NCBI RefSeq assembly: GCF_036417845.1
Contig: NC_090013.1
Location: 935,001 to 999,000 of the forward strand
Reading direction: 5' to 3'
Length of the DNA: 64,000 nucleotides
Origin: Apteryx mantelli
Taxonomy: Eukaryota; Chordata; Aves; Apterygiformes; Apterygidae
Of the stretch, positions 10,690-20,727 are shown in pieces. A program made the position numbers and the translations under genes. Every line of letters starts with the position of its first letter. Position 1 is the stretch's first letter. The notes under the pieces are model-generated. The model saw only the letters and a list, made by a program, of their open reading frames with translations, did no database searches and was not told the DNA's origin.

Positions 10690-10965
10690 CCGCCAACGCG
10701 CACCGGCCAATCGCTGCGCGCCCTCCCCGAGCGGCGGCACGCGCCGCCAATCAGAGGCGAGCCCGCCTCAGCTTCTTCGCGGCCAATCTGAGCGCAGCCC
10801 CCCTCAGCGCGGCTCCCGCCCAGCCGGCGCGCCTCAGCCAATCGTGAGCGGCTGGAGGAGGGGAAAGAGCGAGCTCCCCGCGGCCCCGCGCGCTATTGGC
10901 TGCTCCGGCCGCCAATCAAGCACAGCCCCACCCCTGGGCGCACATAGCCCCGCCCGGCCAATCGG
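10690..10965 (-). promoter_or_regulatory. SWSAP1 promoter with seven CCAAT boxes
   Basis: CCAAT occurs at 10707-10711, 10747-10751, 10783-10787, 10838-10842, 10912-10916 and 10958-10962, and ATTGG at 10895-10899, in CpG-rich DNA directly upstream of the start codon. Spacing is mostly 36-57 bp. This is the layout of NF-Y-driven CpG promoters; binding is inferred. Confidence 0.7.
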
Positions 10966-11246
10966 GGGCGGTGCCAGGCGCGGGGGGGAGGCCCTCGGGC
11001 ACGGGGGGCGTGGCCAGGCAAGGGGCGAGGCCCCGCCCCCACGCGGGACCACCCACGTGGTGTGACACGCGCGTGACACGCGTGTGCGGCACGGGCGGGC
11101 ACAGCAGGTCGCGTGTCACACACGTGTGCTGCGACACGCCACACGCGTGTTCCCCGGGCGGGGGCGGGGCTGCTCCGCGGGTGGCTCCCGGCGCCGCCAA
11201 TCACCCGCGCACACCCGGCGACGCGTTGCCGAGCGACGGCCGGGCC

Positions 11247-11259
11247 GTTGCCGGGCAAC
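11247..11259. promoter_or_regulatory. RFX X-box-like inverted repeat
   Basis: GTTGCCGGGCAAC is a perfect GTTGCC/GGCAAC inverted repeat with a one-base spacer, fitting the RFX X-box consensus. It lies about 560 bp upstream of the SWSAP1 start in CpG-rich DNA. Confidence 0.5.
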
Positions 11260-11400
11260 CGGGAGCTCCCCGTGTCTGGGGGGGGGGGGGCGCACACGTG
11301 TGCACACGCGTGTGTGCACGCAGAGGCCGTGAGCACGGGGGGGGGGGGTGTCACGGGGGGGGGGGCACCAGGAGCCGGCGACGAGGGCTCCCCCGCAGCT

Positions 11401-11455
11401 ACGCGTATTCTCAAGCAATAACAGCGCGTCCGTATTATCTGCTCGAGAATACCCG
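11401..11455. other. Imperfect inverted repeat able to form a hairpin
   Basis: Arms 11405-11417 and 11440-11452 pair over 13 bases with one mismatch, and 11418-11421 can pair with 11435-11438, leaving a loop of about 13 bases. The stem is AT-richer than its surroundings. Confidence 0.6.
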
Positions 11456-11849
11456 TCGCCGCAGGGGGCTTCCGGGGGGGGGGTCCTGGAGGGGGGGGGT
11501 CCCGGTGGGGGGGGGGCACTCGGGCCTGGGGCTGCTGGGCTCAGGATGGGGGGGGGGAAACTGAGGCAGGGGAGGAGAAGGGGCCCAGGCGTCCGAGCAT
11601 TGCCCAACCCGGGAAAGGCCCGAGCGGCCCCGTTCAGCACCGCGGGCAGCTCCCGGCGCGGCCCCGCCCCCTTCGCGCGCGGGCGGGGCCCGCGGGGAGG
11701 AGGAGGAGGAGGAGGAGGGAGCGCCACGGGCACACGCATGCGCACACACCCCCCCCCCGCGGGCACGAGCGCAGACGCGCACACGGCCGTGGACGCCCGC
11801 GTGGACCGCGCACGCTCCCCCCCCACACACATAGTGCACGCTGCACACG

Positions 11850-13900
11850 TGTGCGTGCACCCCGGCGCACGTGCCCACGTGGGCTTGCACACGCGCCCCC
11901 AGTGCACGCGCACACGCACATGCACACGCACCCCGGCGCACATGCACGTGCACAGGTGAGCACGCATGTGCATATGCACCATGGCGCACACGTACATGCA
12001 TATGCACACGCGAGCTCACACATGCACACGCTCCCTGGCGCATGCACACATGCACATGCGGGCTCGCACATGCACCCCAGTGCACACGCACATGCACACG
12101 CACCCCGGCGCACATGCATGTGCACAGGTGGACACGAATGCGCATATGCACCATGGCGCACACGTACATGCATGTGCACGCACGTGTCCACACATGCACA
12201 CGCTCCCTGGGGCAGGCACACATGCACATGCGGGTTTGCACACACACCCCAGTGCACACGCACATGCACACACACCCCGGCGCACATGCATGTGCACAGG
12301 TGGACACGAATGCGCATATGCACCGCAGTGCACACGTACATGCATGTGCACACGCGGGCCCACACATGCACACGCTCCCTGGGGCATGCACACATGCACA
12401 TGCGGGCTCGCACATGCGCCCCAGTGCACACGCACATGCACACGCACCCCGGCGCACATGCACGTGCACAGGTGAGCACGCACGCGCATATGCACCATGG
12501 CGCACACGTACATGCATATGCACACGCGAGCTCACACATGCACACGCTCCCTGGCGCATGCACACATGCACATGCGGGCTCGCACATGCACCCCAGTGCA
12601 CACGCACATGCACACGCACCCCGGCGCACATGCATGTGCACAGGTGGACACGAATGCGCATATGCACCATGGCGCACACGTACATGCATGTGCACGCACG
12701 TGTCCACACATGCACACGCTCCCTGGGGCATGCACACATGCACATGCGGGTTTGCACACACACCCCAGTGCACACGCACATGCACACGCACCCCGGCGCA
12801 CATGCACGTGCACAGGTGAGCACGCATGTGCATATGCACCATGGCGCACACGTACATGCATATGCACACGCGAGCTCACACATGCACATGCTCCCTGGCG
12901 CATGCACACATGCACATGCGGGCTCGCACATGCGCCCCAGTGCACACGCACATGCACACGCACCCCGGCGCACATGCATGTGCACAGGTGGACACGCACG
13001 CGCATATGCACCATGGCGCACACGTACATGCATGTGCATGCACGTGTCCACACATGCACACGCTCCCTGGGGCATGCACACATGCACATGCAGGTTTGCA
13101 CACACACCCCAGTGCACACGCACATGCACACACACCCCGGCGCACATGCATGTGCACAGGTGGACACGAATGCGCATATGCACCGCAGTGCACACGTACA
13201 TGCATATGCACACACTGGCCCACACATGCACACGCTCCCTGGCGCATGCACACATGCACATGCGGGCTCGCACATGCGCCCCAGTGCACACGCACATGCA
13301 CACGCACCCCGGCGCACATGCACGTGCACAGGTGGACACGCATGCGCATATGCACCATGGCGCACACGTACATGCATGTGCACGCACGTGTCCACACATG
13401 CACACGCTCCCTGGGGCATGCACACATGCACATGCGGGCTCGCACACATGCTCCAGTGCACACGCACATGCACACGCACCTCGGCGCACATGCACGTGCA
13501 CAGGTGAGCACGAATGCGCATATGCACCATGGCGCACACGTACATGCATATGCACACGCGAGCTCACACATGCACACGCTCCCTGGCGCATGCACACATG
13601 CACCTGCACATGCAGGCTCGCACACGTGCCCCAGTGCACACACACATGCACACACACCCCGGCGCACGTGCACGTGCACAGGTGGGCACGCACGCACATA
13701 TGCACCGTGGCACACATGTACATGCATATGCACCCGCGGGCCCACACATGCACACGCTCCCTGGCGCATGCACACATGCGCATGCACAAGCGGGCTTGCA
13801 CACGCGGGCTCGCGCACACGCATGCGCCCCGGCGCACGTGCATGTGCACGCACACACGCGGGCCTGCACATGCACACGTGCCCCGGCGCACACACGGGCT
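11850..13900. repeat. 172-bp alternating purine/pyrimidine satellite
   Basis: About eleven copies of a unit of about 172 bp made of CACACGCACATGCA-like words. The marker GTGCACAGGTG recurs near 11948, 12120, 12292, 12464, 12635, 12807, 12981, 13154, 13325, 13496 and 13673. Because the period is 3n+1 and stop codons are rare in the unit, all frames stay open for long stretches; these are not genes. Confidence 0.95.
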
Positions 13901-14640
13901 CCCACGTGCACATGCACCCGTGGGCTCGCACCCGCGCCCCGGCGCACCCACGCTCGCACCCTCGGCGCCACGGCCCTGCCCTTGCACGCGCGCCGCAGGC
14001 CCCCCGCTCAGCCTCACCCTTGCACACGCGTGCTCGCACTCCTGCGTGCTCACGCTCCCCGCCACGCTCGCCTGCCCCACGGGGCTATAGGGGCTCCGCA
14101 GGGGGCCTGCCGGGGCCGGGCCCCGCCCCGTCTGGCCCTAGGGGCCCCCTACATAGAGCCTCCTACACAGCCTGGCCATAGGCGCCCTCCTATACAGCCC
14201 CGCTATATGGCCCGGCCATGGCCCCCCCCCCCATAGGGCCTGGCCTGGGCTTGCCCCTATAGAGCCCCTCCTAACCAGCCGCAGCAGGGACCCTATAGGC
14301 TCCCACAGGCCCCATAGGAGCCACCCGAGACCCAGACGGGCTCCCGCACCGGGGCCCCGAGCGGCGAGACGGCGCCGTGCGTGTGCGTGCGTGTGTGCAA
14401 CCCCGACACACGCGTGTGCTCGCACCCCCCGGCCCCCCCCCCCCAAAAAAATGCACGTGCACTCACCCACGCGTGTGCGAGGAGCGGCCTGCGAGGCCCC
14501 GCTGCCCCCCTTGCCCGGCGCCGCCGGGAGCAAAGCCCGGTCACGAGGGCGTGGGGAGGAGCACGGGGAGGGCGCGGCGGGGTCGCACAGCAGGGGGGGA
14601 CGGACGGACGGACGGGACGGACGGCGGGGTGGGGGGAGGG
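13900..14640. other. GC-rich intergenic stretch, nothing recognised
   Basis: The stretch contains scattered CCCTATAGGGGC words, a few ACACGCGTGTG words and a short GGAC repeat near 14600. No exon or RNA gene was recognised. Confidence 0.6.
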
Positions 14641-15400
14641 GCTGCACTGCACCAGGGGGGTTGTTGCACGCGTGGATGCACAGGGTGTTTCCCGTGGGGG
14701 GGGGAGGGGTGCACCCGGGGGTTGCACAGGCAGGTTGCATAGGTGGATGCACCGGGCGGGGGGGGGGGTTGCACGGGGGGGGGTTGCACAGAGCTGGTGC
14801 ACAGAGCTGGTGCACAGAGCTGGTGCACGGGGCGGCTGCACGGGGTGGGGGGTTGCACGGGGTGGTTGCACGGGGCGGTTGCACGGGGCGATTGCACGGG
14901 GGGGGGGGCTGCACGGGGGGGTGCACGGGGCGGTTGCACCGGGGGGGGGGGGCTGCACGGGGAGGTGGGCTGCACGGGGGGGTGCCCAGCGGGAGGTCGC
15001 CCGGAGCGGGTGCACAGGGAGGTTGCACGGAGCAGGTGCACGGGCGGGGTTGCAAGGGGCGGTTGCACAGCGGGAGGTCGCACAGGGGAGTTGCAAGGGG
15101 GGGGGGGCTGCCACGGGGGGGGGGGTGCACGGAGCGGGTGCACGGGGGGGGGGCTGCACGGGGGAGTTATACGGGGGGGGAGCTGCACGGGGGGGTTGCA
15201 CGGGGGGGGGCTGCACGGGGTGGGTGCACAGAGCGGGTGCACGGGGGGGGGGGCTGCACGAGGCGGGTGCACGGGCAGAAGCACGGGGCGGGGGGGGGGG
15301 GGTTGCTCGGGGCGGGGGGGGCTGCACGGGGCGTGCACACGGCGGGGGCTGCAATGAGGGGGGGGGTCCCGGAGGGGCTGCGGGGGGGGGACGCGCGGTG
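14640..15400. repeat. Short-unit TTGCACGGGG minisatellite
   Basis: Many copies of GGTTGCACGGGG and GGTGCACGGGG with units of about 12-20 bp. All three forward frames stay open because the unit has no stop codon. Confidence 0.9.
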
Positions 15401-15429
15401 CCGGGGGGGGCCCCGGGGGGGGCCGGGAC

Positions 15430-15640
15430 ACTCACCTCGGCCGCGCCGTCTCGCCGCCCCCCGCCGCCGCCACCGCCCCCCCCCGCGCCGGGGGGCCGCC
15501 GCCCGCCCCTCCCCCCCCCCGCGCGCCCCGCCCCGCCGCAGCCCGGGGGGCGGGGCCAGACCCCGCCGCGGCCCCGCCCACGGCCCCGCCCACCGCCGCG
15601 GCCCCCGCAGAGCCCCGCGGACGCGCAGCCCCTATAGACA
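15430..15640. promoter_or_regulatory. CpG-island-like segment without an assigned gene
   Basis: A dense CpG block with GCCGCC, CCCCGCCC and GGGGCGGGGCC words that is not a simple tandem repeat. No start codon or exon beside it could be tied to a known gene. Confidence 0.4.
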
Positions 15641-16815
15641 CCCCCCCCCCCGGGTCCCCTATGGACACGCCGCAGCCCCTATAGGCGCCCCATGGCCGCC
15701 CTGGGGACACGCAGCCCCTATAGACAGTCCCCCCCCCCCCAGGTCCCCTATGGACACCCCACGGGCACCCTATAGATGCCCCCCCGGGTCCCCTATAGAC
15801 ACGCCCACAGCCCCTATAGGCGCCCCATGGCCACTCTGGGGATATGCAGTCCCTATGGACACCCCACGCGTGCCCTATAGACACCCCCCCCCCCAGTCCC
15901 CTATGGACACCCCCACGGCCACGGGTGCCCTATGGATATGCCACAGCCCCTATAGGCGCCCCATAGCCACCCTGGGGACACGCAGCCCCTATGGATGCCC
16001 CACGTACACCCTATAGACACCCCCCCACACACAGGTCCCCTATGGACACCGCACAGCCACTGGCACCCTATAGATGCCTCATCCCCTATAGGCATCTCAC
16101 GGCCACAGGTACCCTATAGACACCCCCACAGCCAGGTCCCCTATAGGCACCCCATGGTCACGGGTACCCTATGGACACACAGGCCTTATAGGCACCCCAC
16201 GGCCACACCCGCATCCCCTATAGACACCCCACAGCCACATGTCACTTATGGACACCCTCCCCGCCCCAACAACCTATAGACATCCCCCCCACACACACAT
16301 CCCCTATAGACAGTCCCCCCCCACGTCCCCTATAGGCAACCCAGGGGCACAGGTACCCTACGGACACCCCCCAGCCACACGTCCCCTATGGGCATGCGGC
16401 CTATAGGGCACCCCCCAGCCACACGTACCTCACAGGCACACATCCCCTATAGAAACCCCGTGGCTGCACGTCCCCTCTATAGATGCTCTCCCCCTATAGG
16501 CTCCCCCCAGCTGCACGTCCCCTATGGACGCTCTCCCCCTATAGATGCCCCCCAGCTGCACGTCCCCTATGGACGCTCTCCCCCTATAGACGCCCCCCAG
16601 CTGCATGTCCCCTATAGACGTTCTCCCCCTATAGACAACCCCCCAGCTGCACATCCCCTATAGACACTTTCCCCCTATAGGCTCCCCCCAGCTGCACGTC
16701 CCCTATAGACGCTCTCCCCCCATAGACGCCCCCCAGCCGCACGTCCCCCCTATAGACGTTCTCCCCCTATAGGCTCCCCCCAGCCGCACGTCCCCTATAG
16801 ATGCTCTCCCCCTAT
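15640..16815. repeat. CTATAG minisatellite
   Basis: Units start CCCCTATAGACACCCC, and from about 16490 settle to units of about 45-50 bp with CCCCAGCTGCACGTCCCC and CTCTCCCCCTATAGAC. About 25 CTATAG or CTATGG words are present. Confidence 0.9.
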
Positions 16816-16873
16816 AGACGCCCCGGGGCCGCGCGTGTGACATGGGACGCGGGGACACGGCACAAGCATCCAG

Positions 16874-16879
16874 TTTATT
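16874..16879 (-). terminator. AATAAA poly(A) signal, PLPPR2
   Basis: The minus strand reads CCAATAAACTGG about 430 bp past the PLPPR2 stop codon. The interval 16880-17301 is therefore its probable 3' UTR. Confidence 0.75.
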
Positions 16880-17301
16880 GGGGGGGGGGGGCGGCCCTCG
16901 TGCGAGCCCTCGTGCGAGGGGGGGGGCACCCGGCAGCGCCCGCGGAAGGGGGGGGGGGCGGGAGATGTGCCACGCGCGTGTGCAAGAGGGGGCGGAGCCG
17001 GCGGGGGGGAGGCCCCGCCCCTTCCCAGGGGGGCCAAACCGGGGAGGGACGGGGGGGGGGGGAGCTGGGGCGGGGGGAGGGGGGGGGACACGCCGAGCCG
17101 GGGCACACGCGTGTGCGCGCGGTCACGGGGGGGTGCAGACGTGCCCGCCCCCTCCGTGACCCCCCCGATACGCTCGCACACGCGTGTGCGGTGGCGGGTC
17201 CTCCCTGGCACACGCGTGTGCGGGCTCGTGCGAGGGGGCCGCCGGCAGCCCCCCCCGGGTCCCCCCCCCCCCCCCGGGTCCTCGCTGGTGGCGCCGGGGG
17301 C

Positions 17302-20300
17302 TCAGGTGACGGCCGGGAACTCGGCCCGGCGGGTCTGGGGGGGGGACACGGGGGGGGGGGGACACGGGGGGGGGGGGACACGTTAAGTCCCAGCACTGGG
17401 GGCCTGGCACAGCCACCCCCCCCCCCACAATGTCCCCATGGGGCACCCAGGGGGTGGGGTCCCCCCCCCAGCACCCCCGGGGGGGGGGTCAAGGTGCCCC
17501 CCGCTCCCCCCCCCCCAGCACCCACATATGGGTCAGGGCCCCCCCCAATGACACCCCCCAGCACCCTCATGGGGTTGAGAGACCCCCCCCAGCATCCCCA
17601 GGGGGGTCAGAGCCCCCCCATTCCCCTCCCAGCACCCCAATAGGGGTCAGGGTGCCCCCATCCCCCCCCCAGCACCCACATATGGGTCAGGGCGCCCCCA
17701 TTCCCCCCCCAGCACCCACATATGGGTCAGGGCACCCCCATTCCCCCCCCAGCACCCCAATAGGGATCAGAGCCCCCCCATTCCCCCCCCCAGCACCCCA
17801 ATAGGGGTCAGGGCGCCCCCATCCCCCCCCCCAGCACCCACATATGGGTCAGGGCACCCCCATTCCCCCCCCAGCACCCCAATAGGGATCAGAGCCCCCC
17901 CATTCCTCCCCCCAGCACCCCCGGGGGGGTCAGGGCACCCCCATGCCCCCCCCCTGCACCCCCAGGGGGGTCAGGACACCCCCATTCCCCTCCCAGCACC
18001 CCCGGGGGGGGTCAGGACACCCCCCCATCGCCACTGACCTGGGTGACGCTGAGCTCCTCGAGGGGGGGCTGGGGGCGGGGTGGGTCAGGGGGGGCCGCGG
18101 GGGCCCCCCCCGCCGCCGCCCCCCCCCCGCCAGCGCCCCCCCTTTGCTCTGGAAGTTGCCCACGACGCAGGTCACCTGGGGGGAGGGGGGCAGCAGGGGG
18201 GGGGTGGGATTTGGGGGGGGTCCCTGGAGTCCCAGGGGTTTGGGGGTGTCTCTGGGGGTCTGGGGGGGTCCATGGGGGTCCAGGGTGTTTTATGGGGTGG
18301 GAAGCTCTGGGGGGGGGGGTCATGGGGGTCCCAGGGGTTTTGGGGGGGGCTCTGGAGGTCCTAGGAGGTCTATGGGGGTCCCAGAGGTTTTGGGGGGTCC
18401 ATGGGGGTCCCAGGGGTTTTGGGGGGGGCTCTGGAGGTCCTAGGAGGTCTATGGGGGTCCCAGAGGTTTTTGGGGGGGGTCCACGGGGATCCCAGGGTTT
18501 GGGGGGGTCCCAGGGTAACCCTGGGGGGGGGGTCAGGGGTGTCCCAGGGCCTCCCAGGGGTTTGGCAGGGGTCTCCTGGGTTTTGGGGGGTCCCAGGTGT
18601 TGTTGGGGGTCCTGGGTGCTTGCGGGGGGTCCACAGGGCTTTGGGGGATCCCAGGTGTTCGGGGGGGGTGTCCCTGGGGGTTTGGGGTGTCCCAGGTGTT
18701 TTGGGGGGGGTCCCTGGGTGCTCAGGGGGGGTCCCAGGGGGTTTGGAAGATCCCAGGTGTCCAGGGGGGTCCCCGGGTGCTCAGGGGGGGTCCCTGGGTG
18801 TTTGGGGGGGTCCCAGGTGTTTGGGGGGATCCCCGGGTGCTCGGGGGGGTCTCTGGTGTTCAGAGGGGGGTCCCAAGTGCTGGGGGGGGGGGTCCCAGGG
18901 TGCTCAGGGGGGGTCCCAGGGGGTTTGGAGTATCCCGGGTGTCCGGGGGGGGATCCCAGGTGTCTGGGGGGGGTCCCTGGGGTTTTGGGGGATTCCAGGT
19001 GTTTGGGGGGGTCCCCGGTGTCTGGGGGGTCCCTGGGTGCTCAGGGGGGGTCCCAGGGGCTTGGGAGGGTCCCTGGGGGTTTTGGGGGATCCCAGGTGTC
19101 TGAGGGGGGGTCCCAGGTGTCCAGGGAGGTCCCAGGTGCTCGGGGTGGGGGGTCCCTGGGTGCTCAGGGTGTCCCAGGGGTTTGGGGAGGTCCCAGGTGC
19201 TTGGGGGATCCCTGGGGTTTTGGGGGATTCCAGGTGTTTTGGGGGATCCCTGGGGTTTTGGGGATTCCAGGTGTTTTGGGGGATCCCCGGTGACTGGGGG
19301 GGTCCTGGGTGCTCAGGGGGTCCAGGTGCTTGGGGGATCCCAGGTGTCTGGGGGGGGATCCCAGGTGTTCAGAGAGGTCCCAGGTGCTTAGGGGGGTCCC
19401 CGGGGTTTGGGGGGGTTCCAGGTGTCCAGGGAGGTCCCAGGTGCTCAGCGGGTCCCAGGGTTTTGGGGAAGTTCCCAGGGGTTTGGGGAAGTCCCAAGTG
19501 TCTGGGGGGGGGGGGCCCAGGTGTCTGGGGGGGGGGGTCCCAGGGGGTTGGGGGGGTTCCAGGTGTCCAGGGAGGTCCCAGGTGCTCGGGGGGGGGGGGG
19601 TCCCGGGTGCTCAGGGGTTCCCAGGGTTTTGGGGGATCCCAGATACTGGGGGGGGGGGTCCCCAGGTGCTCAGGGGTTCCCAGGGGTTTGGGGAAGTTCC
19701 CAGGGTTTGGGGGGATCCCAGGTGTCTGGGGGGGGGTCCTAGGGGTTTGGAGGATCGCAGGTGTCCGGGGGAGCTCCCCGGTGTCTCGGGGGGTCCCGGG
19801 TGCTCAGGGGTTCCCAGGGGTTTGGGGAAGTTCCCATGGTTTCGGGGGATCCCAGGTGCTGGGGGGGGCTCCCTGGGGGGTTTTGGGGGGATCCCAGGTA
19901 CCTGGGGGGGCGTCCAGGGGTTTGGGGGGGTTCCAGGTGTCCGGGGAGGTCCCAGGTGCTCGGGAGGGGGGGTCCCGGGTGCTCAGGGTTTCCCAGGGGT
20001 TTGGGGAAGTTCCCAGGGTTTCGGGGGATCCCAGGTGTCTGGGGGGGGTCCCAGGTGTCCAGGGAGGTCCCAGGTGTCTGGGGGGGGGGGGGTCCCGGGT
20101 GCTCAGGGGTTTCCCAGGGGTTTGGGGGAAGTTCCCAGGGTTTTGGGGAAGTCCCAGGTGTCTGGGGGGGGGGTCCAGGTGTCCAGGGAGGTCCCAGGTG
20201 CTCGGGGGGGGGGGGGGTCCCAGGTGTTCAGGGGTTTGGGGAAGTTCCCAGGGTTTTGGGGAAGTCCCAGGTGTCTGGGGGGGTCCAGGTGTCCAGGGAG

Positions 20301-20727
20301 GTCCCAGGTGCTCGGGGGGGGGGGGGGTCCCGGGTGTTCAGGGGTTTGGGGAAGTTCCCAGGGTTTTGGGGAAGTCCCAGGTGTCTGGGGGGGGGTCCAG
20401 CTGTCCAGGGAGGTCCCAGGTGCTGGGGGGGGTCCCAGGTGTTTGGGGAAGTTCCCAGGGTTTCGGGGGAGTCCCAGGTGTCTGGGGGGGCTCCCGGGGT
20501 CTCGAGGCCTGCGGGGGGGGTTTCGGGGGGGGGGGGCGGGGGGCTCACCAGGAAGGCGGCGATGGCGGTGCCGGTGACGAAGCCGGCGAGGACGTCGGCC
20601 CAGTGGTTGCGGTGCTCGGCCACGCGCACGGCGCCCAGCAGGAAGGGGGGGGGCCGCCAGCCCCAGCACCGCCCGCCGGCTTGGCCAGCCGCGAGCCCCG
20701 CACGCGCCACCCCAGCGTCACGTACAT
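17302..20727 (-). CDS. PLPPR2: Phospholipid phosphatase-related protein 2 (C-terminal exons only)
   Basis: PLPPR2 is a six-pass membrane protein of the lipid-phosphate-phosphatase-related (plasticity-related gene) family, thought to lack full phosphatase activity. Three coding exons are seen: 20727-20549 (MYVTLGWRVRGSRLAKP, then FLLGAVRVAEHRNHWADVLA, GFVTGTAIAAFL), 18175-18039 (VTCVVGNFQSK... then PLEELSVTQ) and 17334-17302 (TRRAEFPAVT, stop). This follows the human C-terminus block by block. The first exon loses frame between KP and FLLG, near a GGGCGG and a C9 run; the second loses frame in its G-runs. Both fit homopolymer errors. Earlier exons are not present between 20728 and the assembly gap, so they lie in the gap or are missing. 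SWSAP1 lies downstream on the same strand, as in human. Confidence 0.85.
17395..18015. repeat. Minisatellite in last PLPPR2 intron
   Basis: Units of about 40-45 bp with CCCAGCACCCACATATGGG or CCCAGCACCCCAATAGGGG, then GTCAGGGCGCCCCCA. Confidence 0.88.
18190..20540. repeat. G-rich minisatellite in PLPPR2 penultimate intron
   Basis: Over 2.3 kb of GGGTCCCAGGTGTCTGGGGG, GGGTGCTCAGGGGG and GGTTTGGGGAAGTTCCCAGG words with longer duplicated blocks. The plus strand is extremely G-rich, the PLPPR2 sense strand C-rich. Confidence 0.92.

Noticed and set aside
11435-14090. Open frames of 400-880 codons on both strands rich in Cys, His, Thr and Met
   Set aside because: They are translations of the 172-bp satellite. 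The period is 3n+1, so each frame cycles through all phases, and the unit simply lacks stop codons. No start context, splice signal or family match.
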